Positions 7,947-16,290 of a stretch of DNA of 64,000 nt are shown here, in pieces (position 1 is the first letter of the stretch; each line of letters begins with the position of its first letter). Both the position numbers and the translations under genes were made by a program. The notes below the pieces were generated by a model, which was given only the letters and a program-made list of their open reading frames with translations, made no database searches and was not told where the DNA came from. Source of the stretch: Noviherbaspirillum malthae (GTDB taxonomy: Bacteria; Pseudomonadota; Gammaproteobacteria; Burkholderiales; Burkholderiaceae_D); contig NZ_JACYXF010000004.1 in assembly GCF_015352985.1 (NCBI RefSeq), positions 293,865 through 357,864 on the forward strand. Direction: 5' to 3'.

Positions 7947-9443
7947 CTAGGCCAGCAAGACGATGTAGATGGTCAGCAAACAGCAAACGACAACGGCATT
8001 GCCCGCCGCATATGCCCAGTTTCTGCCGAGGCTGATCTGGTAGAGACCGACGCCGGCATAGCGGCTTGCCGTGAGCGACAGCACCGAGAACGGCGTGACA
8101 CTGGCGGACAGGCCCCAGCCCGCCAGGATGGCGGCCATGTGCGAGATCGGCGGGATGCCTAGTACCGATGGTGTCAGCGTCGATGCGAGGAAGACTGCGG
8201 AGAGCACCGGATGAATGCCCGCCAGCGCTGCCGCCATGATGCCGAAGACGAGAAAGGCCACCGCCCAGAACGGATGGCCGCTCAGGTGGCTGCCGATGAA
8301 GGCAACCCAGGCTTGCGGGAAGGCATCGGCCATGATGCTGCCGGCGCAGCCTGCAGACAGGAAAAGACTGGCTTCGCTGGCCAGTGCGGGAAACAGCCGC
8401 ATGCTGGCCAGCAGGCCCTGCACGCCGTTCGACAGCCTGCGGCCGGGTTCGCCCATGCCTGCGTTGAAGGCGAGCGAGACGAGCGGTCCCATCATGATGA
8501 TGGCGGCGGAAATCACGATCTGCAGCATCCTGCTCAGGCTCATGATCACGACGAGAAAGCTCAGCAGGACGAGCACAACCGGCGCGGCGATCCACAGCAG
8601 GGTCGACAGCGGGGTTGCAGGGGTTGCATGTGCCGCGCCGGATGCGCTGGCCTGAGCATGGCTGGCTGCGCGCCTGCCGGCGACATGCTGCATGAGCACG
8701 CTGACGAACATGGTCAGCTGGCCGAGCGCAAGGCCGATCGGAAAGACCTCCGCCCAGTGCAATGTGGGATAAAGGGCCAGCAGGATGGCCATGTTGCCAA
8801 ATACCGGGCTCCAGCAGCTTGCGGCGGAAAAGCCGCGGCCCACGGAGATGACTGTTGCCGTGCGCGTCTCGCTCGGCTTTTCCGTAGACGGCGCGGCCAT
8901 CACGTACATCAGGTTGGCGCCGGCCAGGCCAAGGATGCCGGAGAAGAACTGGCTGGCGAGCGTGAAGGCCGCGTAGCGCGGCGTACCCTCGCGCTCGCGC
9001 AGGGCGGCCCCGATCAGCTGGATGCGCGGACTCTGCACCGCGCAGCGCGCGATCAGCAGAACGCTCGCGGTCAGCGAGACCAGCAGGCCCGAAACGAAGA
9101 CGCCGCGCTGTACCGCGGCGACCGCATCCTTGGCAAACGGTATCGCCAGCAGGCCGACCGACAGCAGGACGAAGGACGTGGTGCGCAGCTTGCGGTTGAT
9201 GCGGCCGAAGCCGGCGGCAATCAGCAGCAGCAAGGCGCCGAGCATGGGCAGGTAGAGCCACGACGGCCCGCCGAACGCGCTTGCGACCGAACTGGCCGCA
9301 AGCGCCATGACGGCCGCGATGCCGACTTTCGTGCCGGCATCGCCGCCTGTCATGGCATGGCTTTCGGCGCTGTTGCCTGTATTGCTGCCGGAGGTGCCGG
9401 CGGTTTCACTCTGTGACCGGGATTCGGATCGATCGGACTGCAT
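7947..9443 (-). CDS. Polytopic membrane protein, putative transporter
   Basis: The protein has 498 residues. A Ser/Gly/Thr-rich cytoplasmic tail of about 35 residues is followed by roughly a dozen hydrophobic segments. It is a paralogue of the protein at 19036-20454. Matching regions include FSAASCWSPVFGN against ISGYVLPLFWTPVSG, and AGIHPVLSAVFLASTL against LGLHPLVAIALLADSL. Paired Gly-rich segments like these resemble ion-transporter-type permeases, but the substrate cannot be read from the sequence. The start lies two bases after the stop of the thioesterase gene, so the two form an operon. Confidence 0.7.
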   Translation of the reverse strand: MQSDRSESRSQSETAGTSGSNTGNSAESHAMTGGDAGTKVGIAAVMALAASSVASAFGGPSWLYLPMLGALLLLIAAGFGRINRKLRTTSFVLLSVGLLAIPFAKDAVAAVQRGVFVSGLLVSLTASVLLIARCAVQSPRIQLIGAALREREGTPRYAAFTLASQFFSGILGLAGANLMYVMAAPSTEKPSETRTATVISVGRGFSAASCWSPVFGNMAILLALYPTLHWAEVFPIGLALGQLTMFVSVLMQHVAGRRAASHAQASASGAAHATPATPLSTLLWIAAPVVLVLLSFLVVIMSLSRMLQIVISAAIIMMGPLVSLAFNAGMGEPGRRLSNGVQGLLASMRLFPALASEASLFLSAGCAGSIMADAFPQAWVAFIGSHLSGHPFWAVAFLVFGIMAAALAGIHPVLSAVFLASTLTPSVLGIPPISHMAAILAGWGLSASVTPFSVLSLTASRYAGVGLYQISLGRNWAYAAGNAVVVCCLLTIYIVLLA

Positions 9444-9445
9444 GC

Positions 9446-9952
9446 CTATCGGTTCGCCGGCGTCGGCAGGGACAGCAGCTCGTTGTCTTCTTCCTTGCGC
9501 AGCTGCGCCATGTGCATCGCATACTGCTCCAGCCGCTTGTCCTCATCCGTCTGCGGCACCCAGGAGGGAACGCTCACGGTGTCGCCGCCGCCATCGACCG
9601 CAACGAAGACGATCAGGCAGCGCGTGGTCAGCTTGCGGGCGCCGGTGCGCGGATCGGTGGCGCACACTTCGATGGCGATGTGCATGCTGGAACTGCCGGT
9701 ATGCACCACGCTCGCCTTCACGTCGACGACCTGGCCGATGAAAATGGGCTTGTAGAAACGAATGCCGCCGACATAAACGGTCACGCAGTAATAGCCGCTC
9801 CAGCCGACCGCGCAGGCATAGCCGGCCTGGTCGATCCATTTCATCACGGCGCCGCCGTGCACCTTGCCGCCGAAGTTCACATCGCCCGGCTCGGCAAGAA
9901 AACGCAGCGTGATTTCGCGCGGACGGCTGGTTTCTGTGGCTTTGGAATTCAT
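9446..9952 (-). CDS. Acyl-CoA thioesterase, hotdog fold
   Basis: The protein has 168 residues from the ATG at 9952, which is preceded by a GGGAGA ribosome-binding site; an upstream in-frame ATG at 10003 lacks one. The hotdog signature is clear: PGDVNFGGKVHGGAVMKWID at residues 22-41, with the conserved Asp at its end. Then come YVGGIRFYKPIFIGQVVDV and RCLIVFVAVD. This is the YciA/BACH-type acyl-CoA hydrolase pattern. The enzyme hydrolyses acyl-CoA to free acid and CoA in the cytoplasm; chain-length preference cannot be told. It is the first gene of a two-gene operon with the membrane protein at 7947. Confidence 0.85.
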   Translation of the reverse strand: MNSKATETSRPREITLRFLAEPGDVNFGGKVHGGAVMKWIDQAGYACAVGWSGYYCVTVYVGGIRFYKPIFIGQVVDVKASVVHTGSSSMHIAIEVCATDPRTGARKLTTRCLIVFVAVDGGGDTVSVPSWVPQTDEDKRLEQYAMHMAQLRKEEDNELLSLPTPANR

Positions 9953-10169
9953 TCGATTCTCCCTGTCATCATGGTTGGCGCTGCATGCAGCACCGAATGG
10001 CATCCAGTGTAATGGCTATCCGGTCCTGCTGGAATAGCGGCATGCGATTCCAGCGCATTCGTTTCGACGGTCTGGCCGCCAGTCCGCCTAGCCAATCGAC
10101 ATGCCGGGATTATGGGACAATCCCCAGCTCCAACAAAGACGCTACCTATCGCTATCCAGGAACCACCGC

Positions 10170-11108
10170 ATGAAACACCGACTTCTTCAATTTGACCGCA
10201 TGCAACCCTCGCTCGAAGCAGCGCTCGCCGAACGCTACGACGTGCATCCGCTCTGGACCGAATCCGATCGGAAGGATTTCCTTGCGCGGCGCGGCCATGA
10301 GTTCGCGGCGCTGGTCACGCGCGCGGCCAGCGGAGCCGACGCGGCCCTCATCGACGCCCTGCCTTCGCTGCGCGTCATTTCCAGCTTCGGCGTCGGACTG
10401 GACAAGCTCGATCTCGATGCGGCCAGACGGCGCGGCATTGCCGTCGGCTATACGCCCGACGTGCTCAATGATGCCGTGGCCGACACCGCGTTCGCCTTGC
10501 TGCTCGACGTCGCGCGCGGGCTGTCGGCAGCCGACCGCTTCGTGCGCCGGGGCGAATGGGCGACCAAAACCTTCCCCCTGTCGACGCAAGTCAGCGGCAA
10601 GCGGCTGGGCATCCTCGGACTCGGCCGCATCGGCCGCGTGATCGCGCGGCGCGCGTCGGGCTTCGACATGGAAGTGCGATATCACAACCGCAGGGAGCTG
10701 GCGGATGCGCCTTATGCCTACGAGGCATCGCTGGAAGAACTCGCCCGCTGGGCCGATTTCCTGGTCATCGCCAGCGCGGGCGGTCCGGAAGCCCGGCATC
10801 TGGTGTCGGCGAACATCCTTGATGCGCTGGGACCGTCGGGCTTCCTGATCAACATCTCGCGCGGCACCGTGGTCGACGAGGCGGCGCTGGTGGAGGCGCT
10901 CGCACAGCGCCGCATCGCCGGCGCCGGGCTCGATGTGTTCGAGAACGAACCGCATGTGCCTCAGGCGCTGTTCGGACTCGACAACGTGGTCCTGCTGCCG
11001 CACATGGCCAGCGCCACGCACGAAACCCGGGAGGCGATGGCTGCGCTGGTCCTGGAAAACCTGGCGCATTTCTTCGAGCACGGTACGCCCAAGGCGTCCG
11101 CAATCTGA
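10170..11108 (+). CDS. D-isomer 2-hydroxyacid dehydrogenase (glyoxylate/hydroxypyruvate reductase type)
   Basis: The protein has 312 residues from the ATG at 10170 (MKHRLLQFDRM). The nucleotide-binding motif GLGRIGRVIARRASGF lies near residue 150 and is followed by HNRRE; the arginines suggest NADP(H) preference. Catalytic elements are present: an Arg in INISRGTVVDE (near 228), a Glu in DVFENEPHVP (near 257) and a His in LLPHMASAT (near 276). It should reduce a 2-ketoacid such as glyoxylate or hydroxypyruvate in the cytoplasm. It stands alone, with no metabolic partner adjacent. A second family member lies at 40571. Confidence 0.88.
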   Translation: MKHRLLQFDRMQPSLEAALAERYDVHPLWTESDRKDFLARRGHEFAALVTRAASGADAALIDALPSLRVISSFGVGLDKLDLDAARRRGIAVGYTPDVLNDAVADTAFALLLDVARGLSAADRFVRRGEWATKTFPLSTQVSGKRLGILGLGRIGRVIARRASGFDMEVRYHNRRELADAPYAYEASLEELARWADFLVIASAGGPEARHLVSANILDALGPSGFLINISRGTVVDEAALVEALAQRRIAGAGLDVFENEPHVPQALFGLDNVVLLPHMASATHETREAMAALVLENLAHFFEHGTPKASAI

Positions 11109-11360
11109 GCAGCCCCGGCCTGCCTGGTCCTTGCTAGCGGGCCAGGGGCATGCCAGAAAGGCAACTCTTTCGGCTGCAGTTGCACCGGTGCGACGCGGAG
11201 CACCGTAAAAGCCGATACAGACAGGGAATAAGGAAGCGGACAGACCTCTTTCCGCTTCCACTAAAATGTTTCCTTGTGGCATTATTTGGGCATTGAACAT
11301 CATGCCCAATCATGCATCCCTGCTTCGCCGAGAAGACGGGCCGCCACCGCGAGCAGCCGA

Positions 11361-14198
11361 ATGACTCCGCACTTTCCTCCCAGCCAAAGCCTGCCCGGCA
11401 CCAAATCCACCATTCGCCTGGTTGCCGATTCCGCGCCCATGGTGATGTGGATGCTGGACGCGGAAAATGTCTGCACCTACATCAATCCGAGCACGGCGGC
11501 CCTGTTTGCGGAAAACGAGAAGATCGATATCTCGGCCTGGCTGGAATTCATGCATCCGGACGACATGCCGCGCGTCCTTCCCGTTTTGCATGAGGCCATC
11601 GCGGCCAGGCGGGAATACCAGCTGCGCTACCGCATCCTCCGCAGCGACGGCTCGATCCGCTGGATGCAGGGCACCGGCGCGCCGCGCTTCGACGGCAGCG
11701 GCGAATTCATCGGCTATAACGGCACCGAGATCGATGTCAGCGACCATCATGCGGCGCTGGAAGACATCAGCAAGAGCGAAGCCACGCACCGGCTGCTGAC
11801 GGAAAACAGCCTGGACGTGATCACCCACCATGACGGCGCCAGCATCGTGCGGCACATTTCATCGTCGGTAACGCCCCTGCTCGGCTACGAGCCCTCCGAA
11901 CTGCTCGGCACCTCGGCCTACGAGCATATCCATGCCGATGACAAGGCGCTCATCATCGCAGAGGTGAAGCGCCAGCTTGCCGGCGGCGAAGGCAGGATGG
12001 TGGAACTGCGCAAGCGGCACAAGCTGGGCCATTACGTGTGGATGGCGACCAAGATGCGCACGCTGATCGATCCGCTCACGAAGGAATGCACCGGCGTGAT
12101 CTCGGTCTGCCGCGACATGACCTTCGAGCGCCAGGCCACCGAGGAACTGAAGAAGCGCGAGGAGCGCTTTCGCAGCCTGACCACCCTTTCCTCCGACTGG
12201 TACTGGGAAACGGACGAGGCAGACCGCTTCACCTTCATTTCCGAGGGCGCGGAAAGAATTTTCGATACGCCGGCCAGCTACTTTCTGCAAAAAACGCGCG
12301 CGGACATCGCGGCCGACCTGTCCGAACCGGGCCTGCGGGAGTATCGCGAGAGGCTTGCGGGCAGGCAGCCGTTCCGGGATCTGCGCTATTCGAGCATCTC
12401 GCCCGGCGACGGCAAGCTGTGCTGCGTGAGCATATCGGGCGAGCCGGTATTCGAAGACGGCATCTTCCGCGGCTACCGCGGCATCGGCCGCGACGTGACG
12501 CAGGAAATCGAGGTCGCCGAACGCCTGCTGCAGCTCGCCAACGAAAACAAGGCGCTGGTCGAAAACTCGCTGGACATCATCGCGCTGCTGGATGCGGAAG
12601 GGCGCTTCCTGCGCATCAACGGCGCGCTCACCGAGATTCTCGGCTACCGGCCGGAGGAATGGCTGGGCCGGCCTTACTCCGACTTCCTGCATCCCGACGA
12701 ACTGCAGGAGACGCGCGCGGTGGATGCCGGCCTGCGCACCGGCAAGAATACCGTCCAGGACTACGAAACGCGCTGGGTGCGCAGGGACGGCAGCATCGCG
12801 CATCTGTCACTGTCTGCGCGCTGGGCTGAAGACAGGGCTGCCCTGTACGTGACCGCCCGCGACGTCACTGCACGCAAGCAGGCCGAACGCCGTCTCGAAC
12901 ACCTGGCCACGCACGACACCCTGACCGGCCTGCCGAACCGCGCCTATCTCAACACCCGGGTGCAGCAGATGATCGAAGGCACGCCGCGCAATCAAAGCGT
13001 GGCCATCTTCTTCATCGATCTCGACCGCTTCAAGGAGGTCAACGATTCCTTCGGCCACGAACCGGGCGACATGCTGCTGTGCGAAGTGGGGCAGCGGCTG
13101 CAGAAGCATCTGCGGCCGGACGACTTCATCGCCCGCCTCGGCGGCGACGAGTTCGTGGTGGCCGCCCCCTGTTCCGCCGGCCGCGAGTCGGCGGACGCCA
13201 TCGCCAGCAAGCTGCTGTCGACGCTCGGCGCGCCGGTGCAGGTCGCCGGACAGGAAGTGTTCGTCGGCGCATCGATCGGCATCAGCATGTACCCCGAGCA
13301 CGGGCAGACCAAGGAACTGCTCTTCCAGTGCGCCGACACCGCGATGTACCGCGCCAAGGGAGCCGGGCGCAACGGCTACCGCTTCTTCGAGCCGGAGATG
13401 AGCATCGCGGCCAAGACCCGGATGACGCTCGACCTGTCGCTGCGCCATGCGCTGGAACGGCGGGAACTGTCGCTGCACTACCAGCCGCGTATCGATCTCA
13501 AGACCATGTCCATCGTCGGCATGGAAGCGCTGGCGCGCTGGCGCCATCCGGAACTGGGCGACGTGCCGCCGATGCAGTTCATCCCGATCGCCGAGGACAA
13601 CGGCCTGATCGAAACCATAGGCCACTGGGTGCTGGAGGAAGCCTGCACCCAGACCCAGCGCCTGCTTGCCAAGTTCGGCAGGCAGCTGCGCATCTCGGTC
13701 AACCTGTCGGCGCGCCAGCTCAAGTCCCGCACCATCGTCGACCAGGTGCGCGGCATTCTCGACAAGACCGGCATTCCGCCGCAGCTGCTGGAACTGGAAC
13801 TGACGGAAAGCGCGCTCATCGACGACATTGCGCACTCGGCCGGCATGCTCAAGCAGCTCAAGGCCCTGGGCATACAGCTTGCAGTCGACGATTTCGGCAC
13901 CGGTTATTCCGGCCTGGCCTATCTGCGGCGCTTTCCGCTGGACGTGCTCAAGCTCGACCGCTCGTTCGTGATGCATCAGGACGAAGCAGAAAACAGCCCC
14001 GAATTCATCAAGGCCTTCGTCGACATGGCGCATGCCCTGAAGATGGCGGTAGTGGCCGAAGGCGTCGAGACCGCGGAAACGCTGCAATTCCTGCGCAAAG
14101 CGTCCTGCGACGAAGCGCAAGGCTACTTCCTGGCAAGGCCGCTGACGCTGGAGGCTTTCGAAGCCTACCTGTCGCGGCTGCCTGGCACGGCCAAGTAA
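11361..14198 (+). CDS. Sensory protein with four PAS domains, GGDEF and EAL
   Basis: The protein has 945 residues from the ATG at 11361; a TTG at 11274 is an alternative start. Four PAS/PAC units follow each other in the first ~530 residues, starting near SAPMVMWMLDAE, ENSLDVITHHDG, LSSDWYWETDEA and ENSLDIIALLDAEG. There are no membrane segments, so sensing is cytoplasmic. The GGDEF motif is intact at residues 594-598 with an RPDD inhibitory site five residues before it. The EAL motif is intact (EALARW near residue 722), with the later ELTES and DDFGTGYSGL elements also present. Both cyclic-di-GMP synthesis and breakdown are therefore possible; which dominates cannot be told. Confidence 0.92.
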   Translation: MTPHFPPSQSLPGTKSTIRLVADSAPMVMWMLDAENVCTYINPSTAALFAENEKIDISAWLEFMHPDDMPRVLPVLHEAIAARREYQLRYRILRSDGSIRWMQGTGAPRFDGSGEFIGYNGTEIDVSDHHAALEDISKSEATHRLLTENSLDVITHHDGASIVRHISSSVTPLLGYEPSELLGTSAYEHIHADDKALIIAEVKRQLAGGEGRMVELRKRHKLGHYVWMATKMRTLIDPLTKECTGVISVCRDMTFERQATEELKKREERFRSLTTLSSDWYWETDEADRFTFISEGAERIFDTPASYFLQKTRADIAADLSEPGLREYRERLAGRQPFRDLRYSSISPGDGKLCCVSISGEPVFEDGIFRGYRGIGRDVTQEIEVAERLLQLANENKALVENSLDIIALLDAEGRFLRINGALTEILGYRPEEWLGRPYSDFLHPDELQETRAVDAGLRTGKNTVQDYETRWVRRDGSIAHLSLSARWAEDRAALYVTARDVTARKQAERRLEHLATHDTLTGLPNRAYLNTRVQQMIEGTPRNQSVAIFFIDLDRFKEVNDSFGHEPGDMLLCEVGQRLQKHLRPDDFIARLGGDEFVVAAPCSAGRESADAIASKLLSTLGAPVQVAGQEVFVGASIGISMYPEHGQTKELLFQCADTAMYRAKGAGRNGYRFFEPEMSIAAKTRMTLDLSLRHALERRELSLHYQPRIDLKTMSIVGMEALARWRHPELGDVPPMQFIPIAEDNGLIETIGHWVLEEACTQTQRLLAKFGRQLRISVNLSARQLKSRTIVDQVRGILDKTGIPPQLLELELTESALIDDIAHSAGMLKQLKALGIQLAVDDFGTGYSGLAYLRRFPLDVLKLDRSFVMHQDEAENSPEFIKAFVDMAHALKMAVVAEGVETAETLQFLRKASCDEAQGYFLARPLTLEAFEAYLSRLPGTAK

Positions 14199-14322
14199 GG
14201 CAGGGCAGCCGGCGGCGGCAGGCTACAATGCCGGGAATGATGCGGCAGCTGCGGCAACCGCATCGTCCTCAATCCATCATCACCAGACCGGCGGCATGAC
14301 CGTTCGGCAGGAGAACAATCCC

Positions 14323-15543
14323 ATGAGCAGTCCAATGGATTCCGCACTGGAACAGGCGCGCACGCTGTTTTTTCAGGGCGTAGAACATTTCGAGGCAGGC
14401 CGTCTGGAGCAGGCCCGCGCCGCCTTCGAAGCGTCGTTGTCCCATGCGCCGGGACGTCCTTCTGTGGCCGGCAACCTCGGCATCACGCTGTGCCATCTGC
14501 ACCGCTTCGCGGAGGCCGTTCCGCTGCTGGAACTGGCCACCGGCGCCGATCCGGCCTATGCGGATGCCTGGGCCAGCCTCGGCTTGGCGCAGGAAGCGCT
14601 CGGGCGCTGGCCGGAGGCGGTCGAAGCGCTGGAGCAGGCCATCCGCCTGAGCCCGGGCCAGGCTGCATTGCAGCTGCACAAGGCCCAGTGCCTGCTGCGC
14701 CAGGCGCGCGTGCAGGACGCCCTGCATGCCTTCGACCAATGCCTTGCAACGGCGCCAGAATTTGCGCAGGCTTGGAGCGCGCGCGGCAGCCTGCTGCGCG
14801 AACTGAACCGGCTGGACGAAGCCGCCGCCTGTTTCGAAAAGGCGCTTGCCTTCGGCGGCGATGCGGAGCTCAACGGCTACTATCTCGCCTCGGTGCGCGG
14901 CAACGCGGCTCCCTCCATTCCGCCCGCGCCGCCGCGCCGCTATGTCGAGGGATTGTTCGATGACTATGCAAGCGACTTCCAGCAGCATGTCGTCGGGCAA
15001 CTGGGCTATCAGGGCTATGAGCGCCTGCTGCGCCCTCTCGTCGATGCCGGCAAAACATTCGGCCGTGCGCTCGACCTGGGCTGCGGCACCGGTCTGTGCG
15101 CACCGCTCCTGCGTCCGATTGCGGAGACCATCGACGGCGTCGACATTTCCCAGGCCATGCTGGAACAGGCGCGCCGGCTGGGCATCTACCGTGAGCTGAC
15201 GCATGCGGATATCGCCTCCTATCTGGCGGTTTCCCAGGAGCCGGCAGACCTGGTGGTGGCTGCGGATGTCTTCATCTATGTCGGCGAACTGGCCGAGGTG
15301 TTCAAGCATGTGCGCCGCCTGCTGGCGCCTTCCGGCCGCTTCCTTTTCACCGTGGAAGCGCCGGAGGGAACGCAGGCCGGGCAGGATCTGCAGCTTCTGC
15401 CCAGCCTGCGCTATGCCCATTCGGAACCGTACATCCGCAAGCTGGCGCAGGCATCCGGCTTCCGCGTGGACGAGATTGCATGCGCGCCGATACGGCATGA
15501 CCAGGGGCGGCCGGTGGAAGGCTTGTACGTTTATCTCGCCTGA
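14323..15543 (+). CDS. TPR-containing methyltransferase
   Basis: The protein has 406 residues. The start at 14323 (MSSPMDS) has AGGAG nine bases upstream and is preferred over an ATG at 14296. The first ~185 residues are tetratricopeptide repeats of the A-x-x-x-G/A-x8-A-x3-A type. The second half is a class I SAM-dependent methyltransferase: motif I LDLGCGTGLCAPLL near 249, then IDGVDISQAML, and ADLVVAADVFIYVG near 305. This matches the predicted TPR methyltransferases (COG4976 type). The substrate is unknown. The next gene begins 38 bases downstream and is probably cotranscribed. Confidence 0.85.
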   Translation: MSSPMDSALEQARTLFFQGVEHFEAGRLEQARAAFEASLSHAPGRPSVAGNLGITLCHLHRFAEAVPLLELATGADPAYADAWASLGLAQEALGRWPEAVEALEQAIRLSPGQAALQLHKAQCLLRQARVQDALHAFDQCLATAPEFAQAWSARGSLLRELNRLDEAAACFEKALAFGGDAELNGYYLASVRGNAAPSIPPAPPRRYVEGLFDDYASDFQQHVVGQLGYQGYERLLRPLVDAGKTFGRALDLGCGTGLCAPLLRPIAETIDGVDISQAMLEQARRLGIYRELTHADIASYLAVSQEPADLVVAADVFIYVGELAEVFKHVRRLLAPSGRFLFTVEAPEGTQAGQDLQLLPSLRYAHSEPYIRKLAQASGFRVDEIACAPIRHDQGRPVEGLYVYLA

Positions 15544-15581
15544 GCATCTGGCGAGCTGTTCAAATTTCGATGGGGGCTACC

Positions 15582-15944
15582 ATGCAGGAAAGAATCGCGC
15601 AGATGGCTTTGCGCCTGCACCAGATGACCGGCGAGCCGCTCGCGCATTGCAGCTACTTGCTGGATCAGACCAAGGGCGATTATGAAACGGCGCTGAAGAT
15701 TCTCGAGAGGATTCTGGAGCAGCGCAGGCAGGGGATCACGGCATCCGGCGAGGGTGCAGGTGATGCTGCCGATTTGCCGGCGGAGCAGGAAGCGCAGGAT
15801 GCGCTCCCCAGCCTTGAGCAGCGAGTCGAACGGCTGGAGGCGCAGCTTGCTTATCTGACGGGCGTGCTGACGACGATGAGCGGGCAGTTGTCGGATTTGC
15901 TGGGGAAACTGGCCGATTCAGGGAGTGGAACTAAAGAAGAGTAG
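15582..15944 (+). CDS. Small UBA-like/coiled-coil protein, unknown function
   Basis: The protein has 120 residues from the ATG at 15582, which has a G-rich ribosome-binding site; an ATG at 15570 is in frame. Residues 1-40 (MALRLHQMTGEPLAHCSYLL then KGDYETALKILE) look like the small three-helix UBA/TS-N fold seen at the start of EF-Ts. Residues ~70-105 form a coiled coil (LEQRVERLEAQLAYLTGVL). No enzyme motif is visible. It follows the methyltransferase gene closely and may belong to the same transcript. Confidence 0.62.
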   Translation: MQERIAQMALRLHQMTGEPLAHCSYLLDQTKGDYETALKILERILEQRRQGITASGEGAGDAADLPAEQEAQDALPSLEQRVERLEAQLAYLTGVLTTMSGQLSDLLGKLADSGSGTKEE

Positions 15945-15994
15945 CATTTTGCGAGAGCGATACGGGTGTTGCGATTTCCTCGCTCGCCCTACTC

Positions 15995-16123
15995 CCTCCC
16001 CTTCAAGGGCGCCCGGCGAGGGGGAGGGTTGGGGTGGGGATGGGTTTCAAACCTAGCATCGCCACATTGAAACCCATCCCCCTCCTAACCTCCCACCTCG
16101 CCGGCCGCCCTTGAAAGGGGAGG
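15995..16123. repeat. Dispersed palindromic repeat, copy B
   Basis: The arms CTCCCCTTCAAGGGCG... (from 15995) and ...CGCCCTTGAAAGGGGAGG (to 16123) are inverted. Inner arms GGATGGGTTTCAA and TTGAAACCCATCC are also inverted. It lies between the UBA-like gene and glgX, so it sits downstream of both. A degenerate partial arm (TTCTTGAAAGGTGAGGCGCATTC form) follows near 16222-16245. It is the same family as 1243-1361 and 31391-31501. Confidence 0.82.
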
Positions 16124-16290
16124 AACATTCTTTATCATTTTGCCTTCCACGTTGCCGCTTGCAAGCGGCTCCGACTCCGTAGGCGCAACGCATGCGTTGC
16201 GAGACCCCTGCTACGGTCCACCTTCTTGAAAGGTGAGGCGCATTCTTTACACATGCAAGCTGCGTCAAAGCCTCACAACGCACCCAAGCC

